Assembly: GCF_030719215.1 (NCBI RefSeq)
Contig: NZ_CP120983.1
Span: forward strand, 868,001-932,000
DNA: 64,000 bases
Direction: 5' to 3'
DNA from: Streptomyces sp. Alt3
GTDB lineage: Bacteria > Actinomycetota > Actinomycetes > Streptomycetales > Streptomycetaceae
Part shown: piece after piece, positions 1-9,251 of the stretch
Position numbering within the stretch: the stretch's first letter is position 1
Layout of the letters: each line of letters starts with the position of its first letter
The notes under the pieces: model-generated
What the model saw: only the letters and a program-made list of their open reading frames with translations
What the model was told of the DNA's origin: nothing
Databases searched by the model: none
Made by a program: the position numbers and the translations under genes

Positions 1-1257
1 ACGGCGCTCATCGCTCTCGTCCCGCTCTCCCCCGCCCAGGCGAGGTCGCTGCCTTCCGTGGGCGCGACGGCGGAGACGGCCGCGCTGTACGACGACGAGG
101 CGGGCGGCAACGCGAACGCCGACGACCCCGCGATCTGGCGCAACGACGCGGACCCCGGACGCAGCCTGGTCGTCGCCACCGCCAAGGAGGGCGGGCTCCG
201 GGTGTACGGGCTGGACGCCTCCCTCGTGCAGACGGTCCCGGCACCGGCGCCCGCGACGGAGGACGACGCGCCGGGCAGGTTCAACAACGTCGACCTCGTG
301 TCCGGGCTCCGCACCCCGGCCGGCCGCGCCGACTTCGCCGTGGTGAGCGACCGGGGCAACGACCGCCTCCGTGTGTACCGTGTCGACCCCTCGCAGCCCG
401 GTGGCCCGCTGAAGGACGTCACGGACCCCGCCGCCGCCCCGGTGTTCTCGTCGGACCAGGCAGAGATCAACGAGCAGCGGACCGCGTACGGCCTCGCCAC
501 CTGGCAGGACCGTTCCACCGGGCGGGCGTACGCGCTCGTCAGCCGGCGCAACACCACGGACCTCGCACTGCTGGAGCTGCGGCCGACGGCGGCGGGCACG
601 GTGGGCTACCGTCTGGTGCGGACCCTGTCCCTCCCCTCCTCCTTCCGCCTCCCGGACGGCACCTCGTGGACGCCGTGCGGCGAGCCGGGTGAGCTGCCCC
701 AGGTCGAGGGCATGGTCGTCGACCCGGCGAACGGCATGCTCTACGCCGGCCAGGAGGACGTCGGCATCTGGCGCCTGCCGGCCGGGCTGCGAGGTCGCCC
801 GGTCCTGGTGGACAAGGTGCGGGAGTACGGCGTCCCCGGGACGTACGACCCGGAGACAGAGGAGTGCGCTCCGGGCGCCGATCCGGGCTTCGGCGGCAAG
901 CGGCTCGCGGCCGACGTGGAGGGCCTGACCCTCGTCCGTGAGTCCGGCGGCGACGGCTACCTGATGGCGTCGGGCCAGGGTGACAACTCCTTCGCGCTGT
1001 ACGACCGCGAGGTCTCCGAGGACAACGAGTACGAGGGCGGCTTCCGTGTGGGCGCCGTCTCGGCCGATCTCGACGGCAGCGAGGAGTGCGACGGTGCCGC
1101 CGCGCTCGACGAGCCCCTGGGTGCCCGCTACCCGCACGGCCTGCTCGTGGTCCAGGACGGGCACGAGACCTCCGCGTCGGGCTCCGAGGAGGGCCGGGAG
1201 GCGACGGGCTTCAAGTTCGTCGACCTGCGCGCGGTGAAGGACGCGGCGGACCTGTAG
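1..1257 (+). CDS. 3-phytase, beta-propeller type (5' end outside window)
   Basis: Secreted beta-propeller phytase that would remove phosphate from phytate outside the cell using calcium-coordinating acidic residues. The frame is open from base 1, where the residues LIALVPLSPAQARS look like the end of a signal peptide, so the start lies left of the window. Family signatures seen in order: NANADDPAIW near the mature N terminus, RFNNVDLV, VVSDRGNDRLRVY, EGMVVDPANGMLYAGQEDVGIW, ADVEGLTLV and GQGDNSFALYDR, covering all six blades, with the usual FKFVDLRAV ending. Length is normal for the family apart from the missing first residues. It is followed by a ROK regulator 62 bases downstream with its own promoter, so it is probably not co-regulated with the xyl genes. 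Confidence 0.9.
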   Translation, partial: TALIALVPLSPAQARSLPSVGATAETAALYDDEAGGNANADDPAIWRNDADPGRSLVVATAKEGGLRVYGLDASLVQTVPAPAPATEDDAPGRFNNVDLVSGLRTPAGRADFAVVSDRGNDRLRVYRVDPSQPGGPLKDVTDPAAAPVFSSDQAEINEQRTAYGLATWQDRSTGRAYALVSRRNTTDLALLELRPTAAGTVGYRLVRTLSLPSSFRLPDGTSWTPCGEPGELPQVEGMVVDPANGMLYAGQEDVGIWRLPAGLRGRPVLVDKVREYGVPGTYDPETEECAPGADPGFGGKRLAADVEGLTLVRESGGDGYLMASGQGDNSFALYDREVSEDNEYEGGFRVGAVSADLDGSEECDGAAALDEPLGARYPHGLLVVQDGHETSASGSEEGREATGFKFVDLRAVKDAADL

Positions 1258-1319
1258 CGCGGCCCCAGCCCCTGGCGCGAGCCTTCTTCGGCGGGGCATC
1301 GCATAGGCTCGTCGACGAT

Positions 1320-2576
1320 ATGAAGAGCTACCTCACGCCCCTGGGGTCCAAGGCCGACAAGGACACCGTGCGGCGCCACAACCTGAGCCTCGTGCTGCGC
1401 GCCGTACGGGACGAGGGTGAGGCCGGTGAGGCGACCCGTGCCGGGGTGTCGGCCCGGGTCGGACTCACCCGGGCCGCGGTGTCCTCCCTGGTCGAGCAGC
1501 TGCTGGACAGCGGCTTCGTCACGGAGTCGGGCAAGACCTTCAGCGGTCAGGCGGGGCGCCCGGGTACGGCCCTGAAAGTGGCGCGCACCGGGCCCGCCGG
1601 ACTCGGCGTGGAGATCAACATCGACTACGTGTCGGTGTGCGTCGTGGATCTGGCCGGCACCGGCCGGGTACGGCAGACCGAGCACCTGGACAACCGGGGC
1701 GCCCCGCCCGGGGAGGTGCTGGCCCGGGCGGCGGGGATCGCCGCACGCACGCTGGACTCGGCGCGGGAGCAGGATCTGTATCCGGTCGGCACGGCACTCG
1801 CACTGCCGGGACTCGTCTCGGGCGGCTCGGTCCGCCAGGCCCCGAACCTGGGCTGGAACCAGGTCGCGGCCGAGGGCCTCTTCGGTGAGGCGCTCGCCGG
1901 TCTGCGCCCCGGCACGGCCGCACTGCCCGTGCGCTCGGAGAACGAGGCCAATCTCGCGGCGCTGGCCGAACTGTGGTTCGGCGGGCTCGACACGGTGCGC
2001 AGCTTCCTCTACCTGACGGGCGAGATCGGTGTCGGTGGCGCCCTGGTGCTCGACGGCGAACTGCTGCGCGGCGCACACGGTTTCGCCGGGGAGATCGGGC
2101 ATGTGGTGGTGGACCCGGCGGGCCCGGAGTGCCGGTGCGGTTCACGCGGCTGCCTGGAGCAGTACGCCGGCCAGTCGGCCCTGCTGCGCGCGGCCGGCAT
2201 CGGTGAGGGAGCCGGCGGCGCCGCCGGTGTGATGGAACTGGAGCGGCGGGCCCAGGCCGGTGACCCGGTGGCGCTGGCCGCCGTGGCCGATGCCGGCCGG
2301 ATGCTGGGTCAGGTGCTGTCCGGTGCGGTCAATCTGTTCGACCCGGACGCGGTCGTGCTCGGCGGGATATACCGCGGCCTGATGCCGTGGCTCTCGCCGC
2401 CCGCCGACGAGGAACTGACGGGCCGTGTGGTGTCCGGCCTCTGGTCCCGGGGCGGCGGCAGGCTCCGCGCGTCGTCCGTCGCGGGTGACGCGGCCCGGGG
2501 AGCGGCGGCGCTGGTGATGCAGGATGTGCTCGCCGACCCGGTCGCGTACTCGCGGCCCGCGCCGGCGGACGTCTGA
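1320..2576 (+). CDS. ROK-family transcriptional regulator, XylR type
   Basis: A 418-residue repressor of the ROK family. The N terminus holds a winged-helix DNA-binding domain (about residues 18-70, helix-turn-helix around ATRAGVSARVGLTRAAVSSL), followed by a ROK sugar-kinase-like domain containing the zinc motif CRCGSRGCLEQ and the typical GFAGEIGH segment. The start was set at 1320 because a TAGGCT -10 box at 1304-1309 lies just 10 bases upstream, giving a transcript with almost no leader; in-frame codons further upstream would overlap the phytase gene. It neighbours xylA and xylB, so it is inferred to be their xylose-responsive repressor. Other ROK regulators answer to glucose or N-acetylglucosamine, so the ligand is an inference from context. 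Confidence 0.88.
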   Translation: MKSYLTPLGSKADKDTVRRHNLSLVLRAVRDEGEAGEATRAGVSARVGLTRAAVSSLVEQLLDSGFVTESGKTFSGQAGRPGTALKVARTGPAGLGVEINIDYVSVCVVDLAGTGRVRQTEHLDNRGAPPGEVLARAAGIAARTLDSAREQDLYPVGTALALPGLVSGGSVRQAPNLGWNQVAAEGLFGEALAGLRPGTAALPVRSENEANLAALAELWFGGLDTVRSFLYLTGEIGVGGALVLDGELLRGAHGFAGEIGHVVVDPAGPECRCGSRGCLEQYAGQSALLRAAGIGEGAGGAAGVMELERRAQAGDPVALAAVADAGRMLGQVLSGAVNLFDPDAVVLGGIYRGLMPWLSPPADEELTGRVVSGLWSRGGGRLRASSVAGDAARGAAALVMQDVLADPVAYSRPAPADV

Positions 2577-2596
2577 CGGCATCCGCCGCCGCTCCG

Positions 2597-2627
2597 GGGG
2601 TGCCCGGTGGTGGTGTGCGGGCACCCC
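2597..2627. terminator. Convergent terminator between the ROK gene and xylA
   Basis: A perfect 10-bp stem (GGGGTGCCCG at 2597-2606 with its complement at 2618-2627) and an 11-base loop sit in the 63-base gap between two convergent genes, so the hairpin can serve both. Confidence 0.7.
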
Positions 2628-2639
2628 GTGTGTGGTGGG

Positions 2640-3809
2640 TCAGCGGACGCCGAGGAGGTGTTCCATGGCGAGCTGGTCGAGGGCTTCGAAGGCCATGGAG
2701 CGTTCGGCTGCGGTGGTGGCGTCGAAGTTCTCGTAGGCGGAGGTGTCGGCGAGGAGGGCCTTGAGGCCGTCCTCGGCGGTGGGGCGGGCGAGCTCGTGCA
2801 GGCGGGAGGCGGTCAGGGCCTCCTGGACGGCCGGGTCGGCGCGGAAGGCCGCGGCGCGCTCCTTGAGGATGAGGTAGTTGCGCATGCAGTTCTTCGCGGA
2901 CTCCCAGACCCCGTCGATGCCGTCGGTGCGCACGGGCTTGAAGTCGAAGTGCAGCGATCCGTCGTAGCCCGCGGTCTCCAGCAGGTCGACGAGCCAGAAC
3001 GCCTGGCGCAGGTCCCCGGCGCCGAAACGGAAGTCCTGGTCGTACTTGATACCGGACTGGCCGTTGAGGTCGATGTGGAAGAGCTTGCCCGCCCACAGGG
3101 CCTGCGCGATGCCGTGGGGGAAGTTCAGCCCGGCCATCTGCTCGTGGCCGGTCTCCGGGTTCACACCGACCATCTCCGGGCGCTCCAGGCGCTCGATGAA
3201 GGCCAGGGCGTGACCGATCGTGGGCAGCAGGATGTCACCACGGGGCTCGTTCGGCTTGGGCTCGATCGCGAACCGCAGGTCGTAGCCCTGCTCGGTGACG
3301 TAGTCGCCCAGCAGGTCGAAGGCCTCCTTCATCCGGTCCAGCGCCAGACGCACGTCCTTGGCACCCCCGGACTCCGCACCCTCACGCCCGCCCCAGGCCA
3401 CATACGTGCTCGCACCGAGCTCGGCGGCCAGATCGATGTTCCGGATCACCTTGCGCAGCGCGAAACGCCGCACGTCACGGTCGTTCGAGGTGAACCCGCC
3501 GTCCTTGAACACCGGGTGCGTGAACAGGTTCGTCGTCGCCATCGGGACCTTCATCCCGGTCCGCTCCAACGCGTCCTTGAACCGCCCGACCAGCCGGGCC
3601 CGCTCCTTCTCGTCCGACCCGAACGGGATCAGGTCGTCGTCATGGAACGTCACACCGTGCGCACCCAGCTCCGCGAGCCGCTCCACCGACTCCACCGGAT
3701 CCAGCGCCGGACGCGTCGCGTCACCGAACGGGTCATTGCCACGCCAGCCCACCGTCCACAGACCGAACGTGAACCTGTCCGCGGAAGTGGGAGTGAAGCG
3801 TTCGGTCAT
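2640..3809 (-). CDS. xylA: Xylose isomerase
   Basis: Cytoplasmic enzyme converting D-xylose to D-xylulose, the first step of xylose use. The 389-residue product is the standard length for actinobacterial xylose isomerase. Active-site features are visible: GVTFHDDDL (catalytic His about residue 56 and its Asp partner), metal ligands in [37 protein letters not shown] and [11 protein letters not shown], and the [10 protein letters not shown] substrate loop. The start has a GGCGGA ribosome site. It is transcribed divergently from xylB across a 218-base regulatory region and converges on the ROK regulator. Xylose released by the GH31 alpha-xylosidase elsewhere in this window would enter here. Confidence 0.97.
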   Translation of the reverse strand: MTERFTPTSADRFTFGLWTVGWRGNDPFGDATRPALDPVESVERLAELGAHGVTFHDDDLIPFGSDEKERARLVGRFKDALERTGMKVPMATTNLFTHPVFKDGGFTSNDRDVRRFALRKVIRNIDLAAELGASTYVAWGGREGAESGGAKDVRLALDRMKEAFDLLGDYVTEQGYDLRFAIEPKPNEPRGDILLPTIGHALAFIERLERPEMVGVNPETGHEQMAGLNFPHGIAQALWAGKLFHIDLNGQSGIKYDQDFRFGAGDLRQAFWLVDLLETAGYDGSLHFDFKPVRTDGIDGVWESAKNCMRNYLILKERAAAFRADPAVQEALTASRLHELARPTAEDGLKALLADTSAYENFDATTAAERSMAFEALDQLAMEHLLGVR

Positions 3810-4027
3810 GGTGTCCGCCTTCGCCTGCCTGGGCTCCGGAGCCGTCGCCAGTACCCCGGGCCTATTTGTTCACTGACATGATTAATTATGCACACGCCAC
3901 CGCGCCGACGTAACCCCCCGGACGGCGAAACGGGGGCGCCCCTGTTCCGGACGCCCTCGATCACGTAATTTGTTTGTCGCACTCCCAAAACCGGCACCGC
4001 CGGAACCCGCACGAGAAGAGGTAGCCC
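3810..4027. promoter_or_regulatory. Divergent xylA/xylB promoter region with candidate ROK sites
   Basis: This gap is markedly more AT-rich than its surroundings in two places: 3863-3890 (ATTTGTTCACTGACATGATT) and 3965-3981 (GTAATTTGTTTGTCGCA). Both share ATTTGTT followed by a few bases and GNCA/GCAC, and each sits where a promoter for one of the two divergent genes would be. They are candidate binding sites for the adjacent ROK repressor. Assignment rests on the shared word and position only. Confidence 0.5.
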
Positions 4028-5509
4028 ATGCCGCCGCGTACCGTCGTCATCGGCGTGGACAGCTCCACCCAGTCCACCAAGGCTGCAGTCACCGACACCG
4101 AGACCGGTGAGCTGCTCGCCGTCGGCCGCGCTCCGCACGTCGTCACCGGCGAGGGCGGTGCCCGCGAGACCGACCCCGAGGTCTGGTGGCTGGCCCTGTG
4201 CGACGCCGTCGCGGCCGGGCTCAAGGAGTCAGGGCTCTCCCCGTCCGCCGTGGTCGGCATCGCGGTCGCGGGTCAGCAGCACGGCCTCGTGACCCTCGAC
4301 CGGGCCGGACGCCCGCTGCGCCCCTCGCTCCTGTGGAACGACACGCGCTCCGCGCCGCAGGCGGCGGCGCTCGTCGCCGAGCTGGGCGGCCCCGAGGCGT
4401 GGACCGCGCGCACCGGCACGGTGCCCGTCGCGTCCATGACCGCGACGAAGTGGCGGTGGCTGCGCGAGAACGACCCTGCGAACGCCGAGGCGACGGCGGC
4501 GGTGCGGCTGCCCCACGACTTCCTCACGGAGCGGCTCGCGGGTGTCGCCGCGACGGACCCGGGAGACGCGTCGGGCACCTGCTGGTACTCCACCGCGACG
4601 GGCGCGTACGACCCGGACCTCCTGGAGCGCCTCGGTCTCGACGTCTCCATGCTGCCGGAGGTCGCCGCGACGGGCGGGACCCGGATCGGCTCCCTGACGG
4701 AGTCCGCGGCCGAGGCGCTCGGCCTGCCGGCCGGGATCGCCGTCGCGGCGGGCACCGGGGACAACATGAGCGCCGCCGTGGGCCTGGGCCTGGGCGGCGC
4801 GGGACTGCTGGACCACCCCGTCCTGAGCCTCGGCACCTCAGGAACGGTCTTCGCCGCGTCGCGGACACGACCGGCGTCCACGGCCCTCTCCGGCTTCGCC
4901 GGCGCCGACGGGACGTACCTCCCGCTGGCCTGCACCCTCAACTGCACCCTGGCGGTCGACAAGGTGGCGGCCCTGCTCGGGCTGCACCGCGACGACGCGA
5001 CGCCCGGCGGCGAGGCCGTGCTCCTGCCCTACCTGGACGGCGAGCGCACCCCGGACCTGCCCACCTCGTCCGGACTGCTCACGGGGCTCCGCCACGACAC
5101 CACGCCGCAGCAGCTGCTGGGCGCCGCGTACGAGGGGGCGGCCTTCACCGTGCTGCGGGCGCTCGACGAGCTGCTGCTGGCATGCGGCCTCGACCCTGCC
5201 GACCCCGAGGTCGCCGGCCGGCCCCTGCGGCTGATCGGCGGCGGCGCCCAGGGGCGCACCTGGGTGGAGACCGTGCGTCGTCTTTCGGGCCGTCCCCTGA
5301 TCGTGCCGGGCAGCGGCGAGCTGGTCGCGCTCGGCGCGGCGGCGCTGGCCGCCTCCGCGGCGGGCGGCGGCGACCCGGTCGCCATCGCCACCCGGTGGAA
5401 CGAGAAGTCCGAGGACGCCGAACTCCCGCCGGTCGAACGGGACACCGAGACGTGGGAGCGCGTCGGTACGGTGCTGGACAAGGCGTCGGAGCCTCTCCTC
5501 GGCGGATGA
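4028..5509 (+). CDS. xylB: Xylulokinase
   Basis: FGGY-family kinase phosphorylating D-xylulose to xylulose 5-phosphate for the pentose phosphate pathway. The 493-residue product shows the N-terminal phosphate loop GVDSSTQSTKAAV, the sugar-contact segment VAGQQHGLV, LWNDTRS, the second ATPase-fold phosphate region LGTSGTVFA and a C-terminal adenosine motif GGGAQGRTW. The start is preceded by an AGAAGAGG ribosome site at good spacing. It forms the plus-strand arm of the divergent xyl locus; the next gene has its own promoter. Confidence 0.96.
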   Translation: MPPRTVVIGVDSSTQSTKAAVTDTETGELLAVGRAPHVVTGEGGARETDPEVWWLALCDAVAAGLKESGLSPSAVVGIAVAGQQHGLVTLDRAGRPLRPSLLWNDTRSAPQAAALVAELGGPEAWTARTGTVPVASMTATKWRWLRENDPANAEATAAVRLPHDFLTERLAGVAATDPGDASGTCWYSTATGAYDPDLLERLGLDVSMLPEVAATGGTRIGSLTESAAEALGLPAGIAVAAGTGDNMSAAVGLGLGGAGLLDHPVLSLGTSGTVFAASRTRPASTALSGFAGADGTYLPLACTLNCTLAVDKVAALLGLHRDDATPGGEAVLLPYLDGERTPDLPTSSGLLTGLRHDTTPQQLLGAAYEGAAFTVLRALDELLLACGLDPADPEVAGRPLRLIGGGAQGRTWVETVRRLSGRPLIVPGSGELVALGAAALAASAAGGGDPVAIATRWNEKSEDAELPPVERDTETWERVGTVLDKASEPLLGG

Positions 5510-5544
5510 GGCAGGACCCCGAAATCGCGCCTCGCGCACGTGTT

Positions 5545-5580
5545 TTGGGGATGACCGCGGATCTTCAATAGGATCCGGCG
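5545..5580 (+). promoter_or_regulatory. Leaderless promoter of the VWA gene
   Basis: TTGGGG (5545-5550), an 18-base spacer and TAGGAT (5569-5574) end six bases before the ATG at 5581. Transcription would begin at or next to the start codon, and no Shine-Dalgarno sequence is present. Confidence 0.6.
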
Positions 5581-6867
5581 ATGATCATAAGAAAACGGCT
5601 GACGGCCGGGGTGTGCGTTCTGCTCGCCACCCTGGCCGCCGGGCTCGGTACCGCCCTCCCGGCCGCCGCCGACGAACCTTCCGCCGCCGCGTCGCCCAAG
5701 GTCGAACTGGTCCTTGACGTCAGCGGCTCCATGCGCACCCGGGACATGGACGGCGAGTCCCGGATATCCGCCGCCAAGCAGGCGTTCAACGACGTCCTGG
5801 ACGCGGTGCCCGAAGAGGTGGAGCTCGGCATCCGCACGCTCGGCGCCGACTACCCGGGCGACGACCGGAAGGTCGGCTGCAAGGACACCAAGCAGCTCTA
5901 CCCGGTCGGCCCGCTCGACCGCACCGAGGCCAAGACCGCCGTCGCCACCCTGGCGCCGACCGGCTGGACCCCGATCGGCCCCGCCCTGCTCGGTGCCGCC
6001 GACGACCTCGACGGCGGGGACGCCACCCGGCGGATCGTCCTGATCACCGACGGCGAGGACACCTGCGGCCCGCTCGACCCCTGCGAGGTCGCGCGTGACA
6101 TCGCCGCACGGGGGATCCACCTGGTCATCGACACGCTGGGCCTGGTGCCCAACGCCAAGATCCGGCAGCAGCTGACCTGCATCGCCGAGGCCACCGGCGG
6201 TACCTACACCGCGGTCCAGAACACCGATGAACTCTCGGGCCGCGTGAAGCAGTTGGTCGACCGGGCCGCCGAGCCCGTCGTCACCCCCGTGGCGACCGAG
6301 GGCGCGGGCAGCTGTGCCTCGGCCCCGGAGCTTCAGGCAGGGCTCTACACGGACCGTCAGGAGATCGGCAAGCACCGCTGGTACCGGGTGAACGTCCTGC
6401 CCGGCCAGGAGCTGCGCGCCTCGGCGAGTGTGGCGGCGGACCGCGCCGTGGACAACGACTACGGGATCCTGCTGCGTGCCGTGACCGCGCACGGGCGCGA
6501 GATCGTCCGGGGCGCGGAGTCCGGCACAGGGCGTACGGACGCCATCTCCACCGGGCTGCGCTACCCGAAGCCCGAACAGGACGACGCAGACGTCTCCGAC
6601 GGCGATGTGAAGCCCGCCGCCGAGGCCGTGTGCCTCCAGCTGAGCAACTCCTTCTCGGCGCCCGCGTCCGTGAAGACAACGCCCGGCATGCCCGTCGAGC
6701 TGACCATCGACCTGGTGGAGGCTCCCGACGAGTCGGCCGACGTCGCCGCGTTCGGCCTGGCCCGCGGCTGGTGGCTGCTGGGCGTCATGGTTCTGACCGG
6801 ACTGATCGCCGGCCTGCTGTTCGGCTGGATCTCGCGCTGGCGCGTCGCCGTATGGAGGACCAACTGA
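5581..6867 (+). CDS. Secreted VWA-domain protein with C-terminal membrane anchor
   Basis: A 428-residue exported protein. Residues 1-30 are a signal peptide ending AAADE. A von Willebrand A domain follows (about residues 38-220) with an intact metal-ion site: DVSGSM, the threonine of GWTPIG and the aspartate of ITDGED. Residues 240-370 look like a beta-sandwich (HRWYRVNVLPGQELRASASV), and residues about 392-420 form one transmembrane helix followed by a basic cytoplasmic tail. The VWA domain would therefore sit outside, tethered to the membrane. It overlaps the next gene by one base (TGATG), implying co-translation. The specific partner or ligand is unknown. Confidence 0.8.
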   Translation: MIIRKRLTAGVCVLLATLAAGLGTALPAAADEPSAAASPKVELVLDVSGSMRTRDMDGESRISAAKQAFNDVLDAVPEEVELGIRTLGADYPGDDRKVGCKDTKQLYPVGPLDRTEAKTAVATLAPTGWTPIGPALLGAADDLDGGDATRRIVLITDGEDTCGPLDPCEVARDIAARGIHLVIDTLGLVPNAKIRQQLTCIAEATGGTYTAVQNTDELSGRVKQLVDRAAEPVVTPVATEGAGSCASAPELQAGLYTDRQEIGKHRWYRVNVLPGQELRASASVAADRAVDNDYGILLRAVTAHGREIVRGAESGTGRTDAISTGLRYPKPEQDDADVSDGDVKPAAEAVCLQLSNSFSAPASVKTTPGMPVELTIDLVEAPDESADVAAFGLARGWWLLGVMVLTGLIAGLLFGWISRWRVAVWRTN

Positions 6868-7694
6868 TGCGTGACACCCGCAGAAACACCCTGAGGCGCG
6901 GAGGCGTCGGCGCGCTGCTGGCGGCCGTCACCCTGCTCACCTCGGCGGGTGCCGCGGTAGCCGACGACCCGTCACCGAGCGCGAGCACGGCGGACGGCGA
7001 GAGCGCCGGGCCGACGGAGGCCGGCACGACCTTCCGCACCGCCACGGCGATCCAGCAGGGGCAGAAGGCCACGGCGGACGCCTCCACGGGTGACTACCTG
7101 TACTGGGCCTTCCCCGCCGACTCCGGGCAGCGCCCAACCGTCCGGGCGAAGGTGAGCCTGCCGGAGAGCGCGACCCGCCACGGCGCGTCCACCTGGCAGG
7201 TCGACGTTTACGACGGGCTCCGCCGCAGGCAGGCCTGCATGTACGGGCACCAGACCAGGAAGGCGGCGCCGGACGCGGGCACCGTCGAGCTGTCCTGCGT
7301 GCTGCGCACCGTGCGCGCCTGGTCGGAGCCGTGGGCGTCCGACCCGCTGCCCGGCAGCTACTACGTACGCCTGACGGTGGTCGGTCTGGCCGAGGAGGAC
7401 CTCGGTCTTCCCGTCCACGTCGAGACCCAGGTCGATTCGGTCGACCAGGGCGGCGCCGCCGACGTGGACGGCGCCCTCTCCGAACCCATGGTGCCGGGCG
7501 CGTCCGCCGTCTCGGCCAAGGGCGGCAGCGCCCCGGCGAGCACCGAACCGGAGGACGGCTGGTCCTCCGGCTGGTGGACCAGCCGCTGGCTGTGGACCGT
7601 CGGAGGCGGCGTACTGGCCGCGCTGGCCGGGGTGTTCGGCTACGGCCTCACCCGCGGCAACGGCCGCCCCTCCCGGGTACCGCCGGGCGTCTGA
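6867..7694 (+). CDS. Secreted membrane-anchored partner of the VWA protein
   Basis: A 275-residue hypothetical protein. A signal peptide ends near residue 33 (SAGAAVADD), an Ala/Ser/Thr-rich linker follows, then a beta-rich domain (YLYWAFPADSGQRPTVRAKV) that resembles the domain after the VWA fold in the upstream protein, and finally a Trp-rich juxtamembrane stretch, one transmembrane helix and a short basic tail. The ATG at 6867 was chosen because the stop of the upstream gene overlaps it and GGAGGA at 6854-6859 is correctly spaced. The paired topology suggests a two-component complex on the cell surface. Function is not known. Confidence 0.72.
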   Translation: MRDTRRNTLRRGGVGALLAAVTLLTSAGAAVADDPSPSASTADGESAGPTEAGTTFRTATAIQQGQKATADASTGDYLYWAFPADSGQRPTVRAKVSLPESATRHGASTWQVDVYDGLRRRQACMYGHQTRKAAPDAGTVELSCVLRTVRAWSEPWASDPLPGSYYVRLTVVGLAEEDLGLPVHVETQVDSVDQGGAADVDGALSEPMVPGASAVSAKGGSAPASTEPEDGWSSGWWTSRWLWTVGGGVLAALAGVFGYGLTRGNGRPSRVPPGV

Positions 7695-7715
7695 CCGCGA
7701 GGCGCACCACGGTTC

Positions 7716-7745
7716 GAGGGCCGCAGGCAACCGTCTGCGGCCCTC
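7716..7745 (+). terminator. Rho-independent-type hairpin after the VWA pair
   Basis: A perfect 11-bp stem (GAGGGCCGCAG at 7716-7726 with its complement at 7735-7745) and an 8-base loop lie 21 bases after the stop codon. Confidence 0.7.
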
Positions 7746-7803
7746 CGTCGTACCCGGCCCGGGCGCCGGCGGCCTTCCCGTCGAACTCATGGCCGACTGA
7801 CGT

Positions 7804-7809
7804 TAGGCT
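7804..7809 (+). promoter_or_regulatory. TAGGCT -10 box of the P450 gene
   Basis: TAGGCT matches the Streptomyces vegetative -10 form and lies 42 bases before the ATG, leaving a leader that contains the ribosome site AGGAG (7842-7846). No convincing -35 hexamer is visible. Confidence 0.45.
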
Positions 7810-7851
7810 CGGCAACTCACTTACCGGGTACGGAAGATGACAGGAGTCTCC

Positions 7852-9219
7852 ATGTCCACGGAAACCGGTGCGGCCCTCGACGCCGAACCGAGCGGCCACC
7901 GGATCGTCCAGGGTCCGCGAGGCCTACCCTTACTGGGGAGCCTGCCCCGGTTCGGCAGGAACCCCCTCGCCTTCTTCGAGCAGCTGCGCGGCTACGGGGA
8001 CATGGTGAGCTGGCGCTTCGGCCGCAACGACTGCCTCTTCGTCGCCGACCCCGAGTGCATCGGCGAGCTGCTCACCGAGACGGAGCGCACCTTCGACCAG
8101 CCGCTGCTGGGCATCGCCTTCCGTACGGTCATGGGCAACGGCGTGGTGGTGGCGCGCGGCGCCGACTGGCGGCGCAAACGGTCGCTGGTACAGCCCTCGG
8201 TGCGCCCCAAGCAGGTGAAGTCGTACGCCTCCACGATGACGTCGTGCGCGGTGGAGCTGGCCGACAACTGGTCGCCCGGCGCACGCGTCGACATCAAGCG
8301 GGAGATGGCGACCCTCACGCAGAGGATCGCCGTGCGCACCATCTTCGGGGTGGACACACCGGCCGACGCGGAGTCGATGGGCAAGGCCATGGACGTCGCC
8401 CAGCAGGAGATCGGCAAGGAGTTCAGCGGCCTCGGCGCCGTCCTTCCCGACTGGGTGCCGACTCCCGGGCGGGCCAGGATCAAGAAGGCCGCGGCGGTGA
8501 TCGACGCCGAGGTCGGGCGCGTGGTGGCCCGTCACCGCGACGGGGACGGGGAGCGCCCCGACCTGCTGAGCCGACTGCTCACCGCGGTGGACGAGACGGG
8601 GGCACACCTCTCCGACAAGGAGATCCGCGACGAGACCGTCACGCTGTACATCGGCGGTCACGAGACGACCAGTTCCACCCTGGTGTGGGCCTGGTACCTG
8701 CTGTCCCGCAACCCGCGGGCGCGGGCGGCACTGGCCGAGGAGCTGGACAGGGTCCTCGGCGACCGGGAGCCGGGGATCGAGGACTACGCACAACTGACAT
8801 ACGCCCAGGCGGTGGTGAAGGAGACCCTGCGGCTGTATCCGACGATCTGGCTGGTCACCGGGGTCGCCAAGGAGGGGGCCAGGCTCGGCGGCCTGCCCGT
8901 GCCGGAGGGCACGCGGGTGTGGAGCAGCCAGTGGGCCACGCACCGGGACGGGCGCTGGTTCCGGGAACCCGAGGTGTTCCGCCCGGAGCGCTGGGACGCG
9001 CAGGAGGGCGACGACATCCCGGAGTACGCCTGGTACCCGTTCGGCGGCGGCCCCCGGGTCTGCCTCGGTACGCGCTTCGCGATGGTCGAGGCGGTGCTCG
9101 TCCTCGCCGTCCTGGCGCGCCGTTTCGAACTGGAGGTGGACCCTGGCACCGTGAACCCCGTGCCGACGCTGACGCTGCAGCCGGACCGGGAGGTCATGGC
9201 CACCGTACGGGCGCGCTGA
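7852..9219 (+). CDS. Cytochrome P450 (pentalenene-oxygenase-like), TTA codon near start
   Basis: A 455-residue soluble haem monooxygenase. It has the proline-rich N terminus GPRGLPLLGSLPRF, the oxygen-activating I-helix GGHETTSST near residue 270, ETLRLYP (ExxR) and the haem loop FGGGPRVCLG with Cys404 as thiolate ligand. The overall style (WRRKRSLVQPSVRP) is that of actinobacterial P450s annotated as pentalenene oxygenase-like, but no terpene synthase is adjacent, so the substrate is unknown. ATG 7852 was preferred over the in-frame ATG at 7837 because AGGAG at 7842-7846 is correctly spaced for it. Codon 27 (7930-7932) is TTA, read by the bldA tRNA in Streptomyces, predicting expression tied to development. 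No ferredoxin gene is nearby. Confidence 0.9.
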   Translation: MSTETGAALDAEPSGHRIVQGPRGLPLLGSLPRFGRNPLAFFEQLRGYGDMVSWRFGRNDCLFVADPECIGELLTETERTFDQPLLGIAFRTVMGNGVVVARGADWRRKRSLVQPSVRPKQVKSYASTMTSCAVELADNWSPGARVDIKREMATLTQRIAVRTIFGVDTPADAESMGKAMDVAQQEIGKEFSGLGAVLPDWVPTPGRARIKKAAAVIDAEVGRVVARHRDGDGERPDLLSRLLTAVDETGAHLSDKEIRDETVTLYIGGHETTSSTLVWAWYLLSRNPRARAALAEELDRVLGDREPGIEDYAQLTYAQAVVKETLRLYPTIWLVTGVAKEGARLGGLPVPEGTRVWSSQWATHRDGRWFREPEVFRPERWDAQEGDDIPEYAWYPFGGGPRVCLGTRFAMVEAVLVLAVLARRFELEVDPGTVNPVPTLTLQPDREVMATVRAR

Positions 9220-9251
9220 ACGCGCCCACGGGTGAAGCCGACCGGGAACAG

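Noticed and set aside
7837..7851. Earlier in-frame ATG for the P450
   Set aside because: The AGGAG ribosome site lies between the two ATGs and fits only the one at 7852.
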